In this document: positions 31,442 to 39,286 of the stretch, one piece after another | Layout: the number at the start of each line of letters is the position of its first letter | How positions within the stretch are numbered: position 1 is the stretch's first letter | Source: Terrimicrobiaceae bacterium | GTDB taxonomy: Bacteria > Verrucomicrobiota > Verrucomicrobiia > Chthoniobacterales > JAATET01 | Assembly: GCA_028713285.1 (NCBI GenBank) | Contig: JAQTOP010000022.1 | Coordinates: 1-42,571, forward strand | Direction: 5' to 3' | DNA: 42,571 bases | Position numbers and translations under genes: made by a program | Notes under the pieces: generated by a model | What the model saw: only the letters and a program-made list of their open reading frames with translations | Told to the model about the DNA's origin: nothing | Database searches by the model: none

Positions 31442-33279
31442 GCGTTCCCGTCCTCCGCTGGTTGCGCGTCCAAAAGACAGGCGGGATCGGCGTTCACCCA
31501 AGCAGGGCATTCCGCTTCGAATGCCAGCCGCTCGCCGGTGAGCGGGTGCGCAAAGCGGAGCTTCCACGCATGCAGGCAGAGCGGCGGCGCGCCGGGCGGC
31601 AGCGTCTGGGTGCCGCCCAGCTGGAGATCGGGCAGATAGGCCGGGTCGCCGCAAATGGGAAACCCCATGCGCCAGAGATGGACACGAATCTGGTTCGTGC
31701 GCCCGGTGAGCGGTCGCGCCTCGACCAACGCCGTGCCGTCGGACGAACGGGCAAGGACACGGAACTCCGTGCGGGCGGGAAGCCCGGCGGCGGCGGCGTC
31801 TGTCGTCCGCGCGCCCAGCGCGCCGGGTTCGGCGCTGATCGACAGGTCGCAGGCGAACCGGTCGCTTGCGGGCGCGCCCTGCACGCGGGCGAGATAGGTT
31901 TTTCCCACAGAGCCCGCGGCGAACTGCGGCTGAAGGAGCCGCGCGAAATGCCGCGTGCGCGCAAAGGCGACGAGGCCCGTGGTATTCGCATCGAGACGAT
32001 GCAGCGAACGCGGGCTCTGCGGCGCATAGACGGCCGCGAGGATCGACTGCAGCGTGTTGCGTTCGTAGCGTCCACCTGGGTGCATCGGCAGCGGGGCGGG
32101 CTTGTGCAGCACGAGGATGGCCTCGTCCTCATGGAGAAGGCGAATGGCTGCGCTCACGTCCGGCTCGATTGCGGCGGAAATGAGGCGCAGGTAGCGCTCT
32201 CCGGCGCGGACGATGCGCGCGGCGTCCGCCGGCAGGCCCTGCGGATCGAGCAGTCGGCCCGCTTCGCATTTGCGATGCCATTCGGCGCGCGGGACATGGC
32301 CGAAAATCCGGCACAGCATGTCGAGGAGCGCATCGCCGTCGCACGCGGCGGGCACGTTGATCGGGCGAAGGTTTTCGCAGGGCCGGCTGCCCGGCAGCGG
32401 CGCGGTCGCGCGACGGATCGCCTCGTGGCGCGAGGCGAGCCTTTGCGCCATTTCCGCGGCGGGATCACGATGGCAATACGGGCACGCGTGCGGCGGTCGA
32501 AATCGCGGATCGCGCTGATCGTCGGCGGTCAGCGGCGTGAGGCAGGCAAAGCATTGTGTGGAAGTCGTCTCGCGCAGGCCGGGGTCCACGCCCACCCGCT
32601 GGTCGAAGACGAAACACTCGCCCTCGTAGTGGTCGCCGCCGCATTCCTCGAAGTATTTCAATATGCCGCCGTCGAGCTGGAAAATCTGGCGAAACCCCTC
32701 GCGCTCGAGGAACGGTCCCGCCTTCTCGCAGCGGATGCCACCCGTGCAGAACATGACGACCGGCTCGTCTCTCAACGCCGCGGGAAGCTGTTTCGACGCC
32801 TCCGGGAATTCGCGAAAATGGTCGATGCCGAGGGAGCGGGCGCCTTTGAAGGTGCCGAGCTTCACCTCGTAGTCGTTGCGCGTGTCGAGCAGCGTGATCG
32901 GGCGGCCCTCGTCGAGCCACTGCTTCAACGTCGTCGCGCACAGCTTCGGCGAGGGGTGCGCGGCGGGATCGATGCCTTCGACGCCGAACGCGATGATTTC
33001 CTTCTTGATCCGCACCAGCATCCGGTTGAACGGCTGCTCCGCGCTTTCGCTGAATTTCGGCGCAAGATTTTCCAGGCCGGGGACGCCGCACAGCCCGGCG
33101 AGAAGATCGTCGATCTCCAAACGCCCGCCGGCGACGAAGAGATTGATTCCCTCGGTGCTGAGCAGAATCGTGCCCTTGAGCCCGGCGGCCTTGCAATGGG
33201 CAAGCAGCCGCTCGCGCAGCGGCTTGAGATTGCCGAGGCGCGCGAATTGATACGCGGCGATGTTGGTGAAGGCAGGCAT
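31438..33279 (-). CDS. Fused tRNA uridine hydroxylase (TrhO)/RluA pseudouridine synthase
   Basis: A 613-residue fusion. Residues 1-235 match TrhO (YceA), the rhodanese-like enzyme that hydroxylates tRNA U34: KGTILLSTEGIN (35-46), and FCTGGIRCEKA (177-187) with active Cys178. A zinc-ribbon-like segment with Cys243, Cys246, Cys266 and Cys269 corresponds to the TrhO C-terminal domain. Residues about 375-600 are an RluA-type pseudouridine synthase: HKPAPLPMHPGG (392-403), SLHRLDANTTG (425-435) with catalytic Asp430, and GRTNQIRVHL. Both active sites look intact, so one protein may make two RNA modifications. ATG 33279 fits TrhO starts; ATG 33291 would add four residues. It is followed by the TPR lipoprotein with ATGA overlap. 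Confidence 0.88.
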   Translation of the reverse strand: MPAFTNIAAYQFARLGNLKPLRERLLAHCKAAGLKGTILLSTEGINLFVAGGRLEIDDLLAGLCGVPGLENLAPKFSESAEQPFNRMLVRIKKEIIAFGVEGIDPAAHPSPKLCATTLKQWLDEGRPITLLDTRNDYEVKLGTFKGARSLGIDHFREFPEASKQLPAALRDEPVVMFCTGGIRCEKAGPFLEREGFRQIFQLDGGILKYFEECGGDHYEGECFVFDQRVGVDPGLRETTSTQCFACLTPLTADDQRDPRFRPPHACPYCHRDPAAEMAQRLASRHEAIRRATAPLPGSRPCENLRPINVPAACDGDALLDMLCRIFGHVPRAEWHRKCEAGRLLDPQGLPADAARIVRAGERYLRLISAAIEPDVSAAIRLLHEDEAILVLHKPAPLPMHPGGRYERNTLQSILAAVYAPQSPRSLHRLDANTTGLVAFARTRHFARLLQPQFAAGSVGKTYLARVQGAPASDRFACDLSISAEPGALGARTTDAAAAGLPARTEFRVLARSSDGTALVEARPLTGRTNQIRVHLWRMGFPICGDPAYLPDLQLGGTQTLPPGAPPLCLHAWKLRFAHPLTGERLAFEAECPAWVNADPACLLDAQPAEDGNA

Positions 33280-33355
33280 TCGACGAACCATGAAAATGGG
33301 GCGGGCGAAGGCTCTGACAAGTTCCGAGTGCGCGATGGTGTGATAGACTCGCCCG

Positions 33356-33995
33356 ATGGCCTGCTGGATCGGCACCTCCGGTTTTCAATATCCCGAATGG
33401 ACGGGTGCCTTCTACCCCTCAGACCTTCCAGTGAAGAAAATGCTTCCGTATTATGCGGACCGCCTGGCGAGCACGGAGATCAACTACTCCTTTCGCCGGA
33501 TCCCCGGCGCCGCAACGCATCACGCATTTCGCGCAGTTGCGCGATTGCGAAGACGTTCTCTCCGTTTTTCAAGAAGCTGTCTCGAGGCTCGGCTCGAAGC
33601 TGGGTGTGACGCTCTTTCAACTGCCTCCGGCGTTCAAAAAGGATGTCGGGGTGCTGGCGGATTTCGTGTCCTTGATTCCGCAGGGGATGCGGGCCGCGTT
33701 CGAGTTTCGCCACGCGTCGTGGTTCGACGAAGCGGTCTTTGCCTGCCTCGCCGCGAGGAACGTCGCGCTTTGCCTGGCCGAGTCCGCGGAGCTGGCCGCG
33801 GCCCGCCGCGCCACTGCGGATTTTGGTTACCTGCGGCTGCGGCGGGAGGATTATTCGCCGGCGGAGATCGGGGATTGGAGCGAGTGGCTGCGAGCCCAGC
33901 CATGGGACGAAGGATTCGTTTATTTCAAGCACGAGTCGCGGGGCGTGGGACCGCGATTTACCGCGCAGATGGCGAAGCGGATGGGGCCAGCGTGA
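33356..33995 (+). pseudogene. DUF72 protein gene with internal deletion and frameshift
   Basis: The first part, from ATG 33356, reads WIGTSGFQYPEWTGAFYP and EINYSFRRIPG, the start of DUF72. Near 33505-33512 the reading frame that keeps DUF72 homology changes: APQRITHFAQLRD, LGVTLFQLPPAFKKD, FEFRHASWF and FVYFKHE follow in another frame and run to 33995. About 20 conserved residues (the segment normally between the SFYRIP and KAPQ-ITH motifs) are also missing, so the lesion is a deletion of 3n+1 bases rather than a single-base slip. In the original frame a read-through gives an unrelated Arg-rich tail. The gene is probably inactive unless this is a sequencing fault. Confidence 0.85.
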
Positions 33996-34031
33996 GATGG
34001 AGCGTGGCGCGGAGTTCCGTCTGCCGAAAAT

Positions 34032-34640
34032 CTACGCGGGCAATTCGACCGCCGGAGTGGGCACCAGCACATAGCGCATGCCGGCGGCCTTCGCGGCCTC
34101 GATCCCGGTCGGGCTGTCCTCGAAGACGAGGCACGCTTCCGGCGCCACGCCGAGGCGGCGCGCCGCTTCGAGGAATGGATCGGGTGCGGGCTTGCCATGC
34201 ACGACATCCTCCATCGCGACAATCGCGTCGAAGTAAGCCGTCAGCCCGAGCGCATCGAGTGTCTGGACAACGACTTCGCGGTGCCCTCCGCTCGCCACCG
34301 CCATCGGCGCCGTTTCGTGAAATTGCTTCACGAGCGCGACCACAGGCTCTATCGGCAGCACCTCGGGAATGAGCTCCATGAAATACCGCTCCTTGATGCG
34401 CGGCGTGCTTTCGATATCCAGCTTCGTGCCGAAGCGCTTGTTGAGCCGCTCGACGATCACGTGCGTCGGCACACCGCCCCACGAGTAAAACAGGTCCTCC
34501 GGGAACGTGCCGCCCAGTTCGTTCATCGCGCGGGTCCATGCGCGAAAGTGCGCAGGCATCGTATCGGCGATCGTCCCGTCGCAATCGAAGATGTAGGCCT
34601 TGAACGGGTGGTCTGGAATCGCGAGCGGATCAATCGGCAT
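34032..34640 (-). CDS. HAD-family phosphatase, beta-phosphoglucomutase-like
   Basis: A 202-residue HAD hydrolase with a small helical cap. Motif I is FDCDGTIADT (18-27) with nucleophile Asp19 and acid Asp21; VASGGH supplies motif II, HGKPAPDPF motif III and VFEDSPTGIEAA motif IV. The GTIADTMPAHFRAW region resembles YqaB/fructose-1-phosphate phosphatases and sugar phosphomutases. The substrate, probably a small sugar phosphate, cannot be fixed. ATG 34640 starts the domain; the frame is open to 35192 only as a shadow of ilvN. It is divergent from ilvN with 79 bases between. Confidence 0.85.
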   Translation of the reverse strand: MPIDPLAIPDHPFKAYIFDCDGTIADTMPAHFRAWTRAMNELGGTFPEDLFYSWGGVPTHVIVERLNKRFGTKLDIESTPRIKERYFMELIPEVLPIEPVVALVKQFHETAPMAVASGGHREVVVQTLDALGLTAYFDAIVAMEDVVHGKPAPDPFLEAARRLGVAPEACLVFEDSPTGIEAAKAAGMRYVLVPTPAVELPA

Positions 34641-34719
34641 GGCAGGAAAGGTTAATGAGCAGAAAACGGTTTGACGAAGCCAAACTTCTTCCCCACTCTC
34701 GTCGGTTCCTTCATACTCC

Positions 34720-35199
34720 ATGCGCCACACTCTTTCGGTCCTCGTTGAAAATAAATTCGGCGTTCTTGCCCGCGTGGCCGGCATGTTCAGCGGACGCGGA
34801 TTCAACATCGACAGCCTCAATGTCGGCCCGACACTTGACGCGACGACTTCGCGCATGACGATTGTCGTCCGCGGCGATGACAAGGTGCTCGAGCAGGTGA
34901 CCAAGCAGCTCGACAAGCTCGTGGAAGTGATCGACGTGCAGGACTTCCGCGACGAGGAATACGTGGACCGCGAACTCGTGCTCCTTCGCGTGAAGGCCAA
35001 TTCCAAGACTCGCGCCGAGGTCCTGCAAATCTGCGACATCTTTCGCGCGAAGATCATCGACGTGCAAACCGAGCGCCTTTCCATCGAAGTCACCGGCACC
35101 GACGGCAAGATCGACAAATTCCTTTTGCTGATGGATCCCTTCGGCATCATCGACCTCACCCGCACCGGGAAGGTCGCCCTCTCCCGCACCAACGACTGA
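34720..35199 (+). CDS. ilvN: Acetolactate synthase small (regulatory) subunit
   Basis: A 159-residue regulatory subunit of acetolactate synthase, which makes acetolactate for valine, leucine and isoleucine. An ACT domain at residues 1-77 starts [22 protein letters not shown] and contains [11 protein letters not shown], the valine-binding core. The C-terminal domain includes [10 protein letters not shown] and FRAKIIDV. No large subunit gene (ilvB) lies in the window. ilvC follows after 35 bases, so the two are likely co-transcribed. The start lacks a Shine-Dalgarno sequence and no peptide leader or attenuator was seen upstream. Confidence 0.95.
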   Translation: MRHTLSVLVENKFGVLARVAGMFSGRGFNIDSLNVGPTLDATTSRMTIVVRGDDKVLEQVTKQLDKLVEVIDVQDFRDEEYVDRELVLLRVKANSKTRAEVLQICDIFRAKIIDVQTERLSIEVTGTDGKIDKFLLLMDPFGIIDLTRTGKVALSRTND

Positions 35200-35234
35200 T
35201 CGCTTCCTCGTATTTCCTTCAGCCTCTTTCAACC

Positions 35235-36263
35235 ATGCCCGCCAAAATCTACACCGACAAGGATGCCGACCTCAAAGCCCTCAAAGGCAAAACCTGCGCC
35301 ATCATCGGCTTCGGCTCCCAGGGCCACGCCCACGCGCTCAATCTCAAGGAGAGCGGAGTCAAGGTCATCGTCGGCCTTTACCCGAAATCGAAGAGCCGCA
35401 AAGTCGCGGCCGACTACGGGTTCGAGGTGCTGGACACCGGCGAAGCGGTTAAAAAAGCGGACGTGATCTTCGTCGCCGTGCCCGACACGAAAATCCCCGC
35501 TGTTTACAAGAAGGACATCGAGCCGAATCTCACGAAGGGCAAGACTCTCCTCTTCAGCCACGGGTTTGCGATCCATTTCAAGACCATCGTTCCGCCGAAG
35601 GACGTGGACGTCATCATGGTCGCGCCAAAGGGGCCGGGCCACATCGTCCGCCGCCAGTTCACCGAAGGCAAGGGCGTGCCCGCGCTCGTCGCCATCTACC
35701 AAAACCCGAGCAGGGGCGCGAAAAAGATCGCGCTCGCCTGGGCGAAGGGCATCGGCGGCACCCGCGGCGGAGTGATCGAGACCAGCTTCAAGGAGGAAAC
35801 CGAGACCGACCTTTTCGGCGAACAGGCCGTGCTCTGCGGAGGCGCGAGCGCGCTGGTGCAGGCCGGTTTCGAGACGCTGGTCGAGGCGGGCTACTCGCCC
35901 GAGATGGCGTATTTCGAATGCCTGCATGAATTGAAGCTCATCGTCGATCTCATGAACGAGGCGGGCATTGCCGGCATGCGCTTCTCGATTTCCGAGACCG
36001 CCAAATGGGGAGACGTGACCGTCGGGCCGAAGATCGTGGACGCCGGAACGAAGAAGAGGATGAAGCAGGTGCTCAAGGACATCCAGACCGGCAAGTTCGC
36101 GAAGGGCTGGGTCGCCGAATACGAAGGCGGCTACAAAAACTACAATGCGCTTCTCAAAAAGGGCGCGGAGCATCCCATCGAGAAAACGGGCGCCCGGCTT
36201 CGGGGCCTCATGCCCTGGATCAAGAAGCGCAGCATCAAGGGCACCCAAGCGTCCTATAAGTAA
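35235..36263 (+). CDS. ilvC: Ketol-acid reductoisomerase (class I)
   Basis: A 342-residue enzyme for the second common step of branched-chain amino acid synthesis, converting acetolactate to dihydroxyisovalerate with Mg and NADPH. The nucleotide-binding motif is [10 protein letters not shown] (25-34), and Lys51, Ser52 and Ser54 in YPKSKSR lie in the loop that usually selects NADPH. The metal-binding core [14 protein letters not shown] and the conserved [11 protein letters not shown] helix are present. The length is that of the short class I form. It follows ilvN and precedes a small hairpin. Confidence 0.97.
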   Translation: MPAKIYTDKDADLKALKGKTCAIIGFGSQGHAHALNLKESGVKVIVGLYPKSKSRKVAADYGFEVLDTGEAVKKADVIFVAVPDTKIPAVYKKDIEPNLTKGKTLLFSHGFAIHFKTIVPPKDVDVIMVAPKGPGHIVRRQFTEGKGVPALVAIYQNPSRGAKKIALAWAKGIGGTRGGVIETSFKEETETDLFGEQAVLCGGASALVQAGFETLVEAGYSPEMAYFECLHELKLIVDLMNEAGIAGMRFSISETAKWGDVTVGPKIVDAGTKKRMKQVLKDIQTGKFAKGWVAEYEGGYKNYNALLKKGAEHPIEKTGARLRGLMPWIKKRSIKGTQASYK

Positions 36264-36284
36264 GCTGGAGGCTCCAGTTTCTCA
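36262..36284 (+). terminator. Hairpin after ilvC
   Basis: AAGCTGG and CCAGTTT (one G-U pair) flank an AGGCT loop and overlap the ilvC stop, followed by a few T and C. It is a weak candidate terminator for the ilvN-ilvC unit. The rest of the stretch to 36420 holds no gene I can support. Confidence 0.4.
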
Positions 36285-36424
36285 GCGGGACCATCCTGGG
36301 ACGGCGCCAAGTCAGGAATCTCCCCGATTCATTTCGCGGTTCGCGAGCTGCAATCGCGGGAAGAGATGGCCTCTCGGGCTGTCGATCAGGATCGCTTAAT
36401 ATTCCTAGAGCAGGATAAATCAGG

Positions 36425-36454
36425 TTGACATCCCGCGGGGCAACCGCCTAGCCT
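36425..36454 (+). promoter_or_regulatory. Candidate promoter of the outer membrane protein gene
   Basis: A perfect -35 TTGACA (36425-36430), an 18-base spacer and TAGCCT (36449-36454) as -10. Transcription would begin about 50 bases before the ATG at 36515. The -10 box is only partly consensus. Confidence 0.5.
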
Positions 36455-36514
36455 CACCCCGTCAGTAACCGAAAACCCAATCGTTATTGCCTTACAACCA
36501 AACCCTGAAACCAA

Positions 36515-37048
36515 ATGAAAAAACTCTCTCTCTCTCTTCTACTCGGCGCGGTCCTCGCGACGGGATCCGCCTTCGCGGGAACGGAATCCAAGTCCTTCAA
36601 GGATAAGGTTCCCGTCGCTCCCGAGGAATGCAAATTCCGCGACATGGAATTCCAGCTCGACACCTTCTATACGGGCTTCTTCGGTTCGCACGGGAGCCAC
36701 CTTTCCACCGGTTCGGGCGGAGGCTTCGGTCTGAACTTCTTCTTCGCGAAATACTTCGGCATCGGCTACGAGGCCGCTTGGTATGACAACAATGGCACTG
36801 CCGAGCATTTGCCGCTCGGTGGGAATTTCTTCTTCCGTTATCCGATCTGCGCGATCAATCTCGCCCCCTACGTCCTTGTCGGCGGCGGCGCGGGTTGGGA
36901 CGGCACGACGATTGGCTACGGCAATGTCGGCGCCGGTCTCGAATATCGCTTCACCAAAAATATCGGCCTGTTTGTTGACGGTCGTTACTTCTACGGTGGT
37001 TCCGGCAACGTCGGAAATCTCCGCAGCGGCCTTCGCTTCGCGTTCTGA
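36515..37048 (+). CDS. Small outer-membrane beta-barrel protein
   Basis: A 177-residue protein with signal peptide 1-21 (ending SAFA). The rest alternates aromatic and polar residues in short strands separated by Gly-rich turns, for example FGLNFFFAKYFGIGYEAAWY and GLEYRFTKNIGLFVDGRYFY (marked by FGIGYE and GLFVDGRY). It ends in Phe (RSGLRFAF), the signal for outer-membrane assembly. This fits an eight-strand OmpA/OmpW-like barrel without a peptidoglycan-binding domain. The ligand is unknown. It has its own candidate promoter and a strong terminator, so it is likely monocistronic and well expressed. ATG 36515 lacks a Shine-Dalgarno sequence. Confidence 0.8.
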   Translation: MKKLSLSLLLGAVLATGSAFAGTESKSFKDKVPVAPEECKFRDMEFQLDTFYTGFFGSHGSHLSTGSGGGFGLNFFFAKYFGIGYEAAWYDNNGTAEHLPLGGNFFFRYPICAINLAPYVLVGGGAGWDGTTIGYGNVGAGLEYRFTKNIGLFVDGRYFYGGSGNVGNLRSGLRFAF

Positions 37049-37074
37049 GCGAACTGCGCATCCAGAATCACTCC

Positions 37075-37110
37075 AAACGCCGTCCCGTCAAAAACGGGGC
37101 GGCGTTTTTC
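37075..37110 (+). terminator. Strong intrinsic terminator
   Basis: A 14-bp stem (37075-37088 with 37094-37107, one G-U pair) with a CAAAA loop ends in five T. It lies 27 bases after the outer membrane protein gene. The arms begin with AAA and end in TTT, so it may also stop transcription coming from the opposite side. Confidence 0.92.
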
Positions 37111-37167
37111 TTTGGCGAGTGATCGCGCGACCGTCGCAGACAAGCGCCCCCCTGGGCGAGCCAGTCC

Positions 37168-37593
37168 TTATTTCGATTTGAGAAGGTCGCGGATCTCCTC
37201 AAGCAAAACTTCGGAGCGAGCCGGCACGGGCGGCGCGGCAGCCTCCTGGCGTTTGAGGCGGTTCACGACTTTGACGAGGAGAAAAACGCAGGCAGCGACG
37301 ATGAGAAACTGGATGACGATCGTGACAAATGACCCGTATGCGACCACTGCGGTGTGCGCCCGTGCGTCAGCGAGGCTTTTGTAAACTCCGAACTTCCAAT
37401 CCAGGGGAACGAAATAGTCCTGAAAGTTCAGTCCGCCAACGCCGCCCATCGCCTTTCCGATTGGCGGCATGATGACGTCGTCGGTCAAAGACTTGACGAT
37501 GTTTCCAAACGCCGCGCCGACGATCACGCCGACCGCGAGATCGATGACATTTCCGCGCGCGATGAACTCCTTGAATTCCTTGGCCAGGCTCAT
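37168..37593 (-). CDS. mscL: Large-conductance mechanosensitive channel
   Basis: A 141-residue channel that opens under membrane tension during osmotic downshock. MSLAKEFKEFIARGNVIDLAVGVIVG-type start (marked by EFIARGNVIDLAVGVIVG) is the MscL signature with the N-terminal helix and TM1 gate. TM2 lies near 88-110, followed by the charged RLKRQ cluster and a C-terminal helix EEIRDLLKSK that bundles the pentamer. ATG 37593 is the canonical MscL start; the frame is open slightly upstream. The gene lies 29 bases after the WYL regulator start region ends, in the same direction. Confidence 0.95.
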   Translation of the reverse strand: MSLAKEFKEFIARGNVIDLAVGVIVGAAFGNIVKSLTDDVIMPPIGKAMGGVGGLNFQDYFVPLDWKFGVYKSLADARAHTAVVAYGSFVTIVIQFLIVAACVFLLVKVVNRLKRQEAAAPPVPARSEVLLEEIRDLLKSK

Positions 37594-37622
37594 GGTTTTT
37601 CGAGGCTCCACTCGTGGAGTTA

Positions 37623-38642
37623 TCACCCTTTATATTTTTTTGCCATGGCTTTCGCCGAAGCCGCGATTTTCTCGCGAAGCCCTTTTGGCTTCAGCACTTC
37701 GGCATGTGCGCCCCAGCTCAGAATCCAGTTTTCCAGGTCGGGAGCCACGCTTACCTCGAGGCGCAGTTCGGCCCCGCCGTCGCGGGTGGCATGCAACTCC
37801 TGCGAGGGATGCCACTTTCGCTCGAGCGCGAGCCGCGCGGCGAAGGCATCGAGGCGCAGGACGACGCGTTCGACCTTTCCGCTCTGGAAGGCGGAGAAAC
37901 TTCCCGAGAACATATCCGTCACCGAGAAGTCCCTTGGTTTTGAAAACGCGGCACCGGGGCTCGGAACATCCTGCAACCGCGAGAGCGCGAAAGTTCGGAC
38001 CGCCTTGCGGTCGCAATCGCGTCCGATGAGATACCATTGATTCGCGAGGCAGCCGAGATGGTAGGGTTGGACGCGTCGCACCTCGTCGCCGCTCCTGCCC
38101 AGCGACCGGTAGCGAAAGCTGACTTCGCGGTGCTTGAGCGTCGCCTCCGCAAGAATTTGAAACGTGTCCAACTCCGCAGCCGCCAGGCCCTGCGGGCGAA
38201 AGGAAATCGCATCGGCAAGCTCATGCAGCGCGATGCCGCTTTCCCCTTCGAGCCCCGCAGCGAGTTTGGAAAACGCCGATTGGAGCGGCTTCTCGAACGC
38301 CGTGCCCCGATATTGTTCGACCGCCTTCTGCGCGATGAGGAGTGCGACAATTTCGCCGTGGCTTACCTGCACGGCTGGAAAGCCCGTCACCGGCTCGGTG
38401 TAAAAATATCCGTGGGCCGCCCGGTCATACGCCAGCGGAAGGCCGAGCTGGTCGCGCATGAACTCGACGTCGCGATGAATCGTTTTCGTGGCCACCTCCA
38501 GCTCGCGGGCAAGCTTGAAGCAGTTTGGAAACCGTCCGGCTGCAAGTTGGTTGTGAATCGCCAGCATCCTCGCCAGCGGCGGCCGCGAGGCGCGCGCCGC
38601 TGCCGCCGCGCCGGCAAATTTCCGTTCAACTTTTTTCGGCAT
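37623..38642 (-). CDS. WYL-domain transcriptional regulator (YafY type)
   Basis: A 339-residue regulator. An N-terminal helix-turn-helix at about 37-75 (CFKLARELEVATKTIHRDVEFMR region) binds DNA. The WYL domain at about 160-245 includes HREVSFRYRSLG and LANQWYLIGRDCDR, with a WYL variant (WYL at 205-207), and a WCX-like C-terminal extension follows. Such proteins respond to nucleic-acid or nucleotide ligands, often in stress or defence contexts, but no defence genes lie nearby. It is divergent from a 52-codon gene. Confidence 0.88.
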   Translation of the reverse strand: MPKKVERKFAGAAAAARASRPPLARMLAIHNQLAAGRFPNCFKLARELEVATKTIHRDVEFMRDQLGLPLAYDRAAHGYFYTEPVTGFPAVQVSHGEIVALLIAQKAVEQYRGTAFEKPLQSAFSKLAAGLEGESGIALHELADAISFRPQGLAAAELDTFQILAEATLKHREVSFRYRSLGRSGDEVRRVQPYHLGCLANQWYLIGRDCDRKAVRTFALSRLQDVPSPGAAFSKPRDFSVTDMFSGSFSAFQSGKVERVVLRLDAFAARLALERKWHPSQELHATRDGGAELRLEVSVAPDLENWILSWGAHAEVLKPKGLREKIAASAKAMAKKYKG

Positions 38643-38688
38643 TGGACAGCCAGTGTCTGATGGCAGGGCGTAGTGTCAACGCAGGAAT

Positions 38689-38847
38689 ATGAAAACCATC
38701 AACGCCCTGCTGAAATCCCTGCGCTCGCAACACGGTCCCGTTTACCAGCAGCTCGAGCTGCCGCTCTCGGGCCGTAAACTCACCCGCGACGAGGAGCGCA
38801 CGATCCTCCGGCTGCGCCGGCTGCGCGAGCGCCTGGCTATTGCCTGA
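38689..38847 (+). CDS. 52-residue basic protein of unknown function
   Basis: A short ORF with an AGGA site four bases before its ATG. The product is MKTINALLKSLRSQHGPVYQ at the start, then a LELPLSG turn and an Arg-rich amphipathic helix (ILRLRRLRERL) at the C-terminus. It has no signal peptide or cysteine. It is divergent from the WYL regulator and its stop lies 10 bases from the convergent RsbW-like gene. The position, the ribosome-binding site and the helix make it a credible gene; I do not recognise it. Confidence 0.6.
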   Translation: MKTINALLKSLRSQHGPVYQQLELPLSGRKLTRDEERTILRLRRLRERLAIA

Positions 38848-38857
38848 ACGCCGGCCT

Positions 38858-39286
38858 TTACGCCGCCTCGGCCGCCGAGGTCACCGGGTAACCGATCGAT
38901 TTGACGAGGGTCAGTCGCGTGCCGCGCGGTTTGGGTTCGTAAAGCACCCGGTCGAAGGCCGAGTGCATGATGCGCACTCCGAGCCCGCCAGGCCGAAAGT
39001 CGGCAAGGTCGCGGCTGCGAATCTTCGCTGGGTCGCAGGATGCGCCGTAGTCGCGAAGGATGCACCGGATGGAGCCCTTGAGCCGGTCGATGTTCAATCG
39101 GATGACCCGCCTGGTGCAGCCGCCGTAGGCGTAGCGGATGATGTTCGTGCAGGCCTCGTCGAGCGCGAGCACCATGAGTTCGGCATCCATTTCGGACACA
39201 CCCGAGGCGAGGAGAAAATCCCGCGCGGCGTGGCGCATGCCCGCGAGCTCGGAGGTATCGGCGGGAAATTTCAGTCGCAGATTCAT
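38858..39286 (-). CDS. RsbW-like anti-sigma/serine kinase (HATPase_c_2)
   Basis: A 142-residue GHKL-type ATP-binding protein. LALDEACTNIIRYAYGG (41-57) is the N-box with the catalytic Glu and Mg-binding Asn. The G1 region is DYGASCDP (79-86), and the G2 region GGLGVRIM (99-106) completes the nucleotide site. Such proteins bind a sigma factor or phosphorylate an STAS anti-anti-sigma protein. ATG 39286 overlaps the stop of the PP2C gene as ATGA, so kinase and phosphatase should be made together. No STAS antagonist or sigma factor lies in the window. Confidence 0.85.
   Translation of the reverse strand: MNLRLKFPADTSELAGMRHAARDFLLASGVSEMDAELMVLALDEACTNIIRYAYGGCTRRVIRLNIDRLKGSIRCILRDYGASCDPAKIRSRDLADFRPGGLGVRIMHSAFDRVLYEPKPRGTRLTLVKSIGYPVTSAAEAA

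Noticed and set aside
33996-34372. Continuation of the first DUF72 frame to 34372
   Set aside because: After the deletion this frame is Arg-rich and runs antisense to the HAD phosphatase gene; it does not look like protein.
34656-34719. Attenuator or leader peptide ahead of ilvN
   Set aside because: No short ORF rich in branched-chain codons and no alternative hairpins were found in the short gap.
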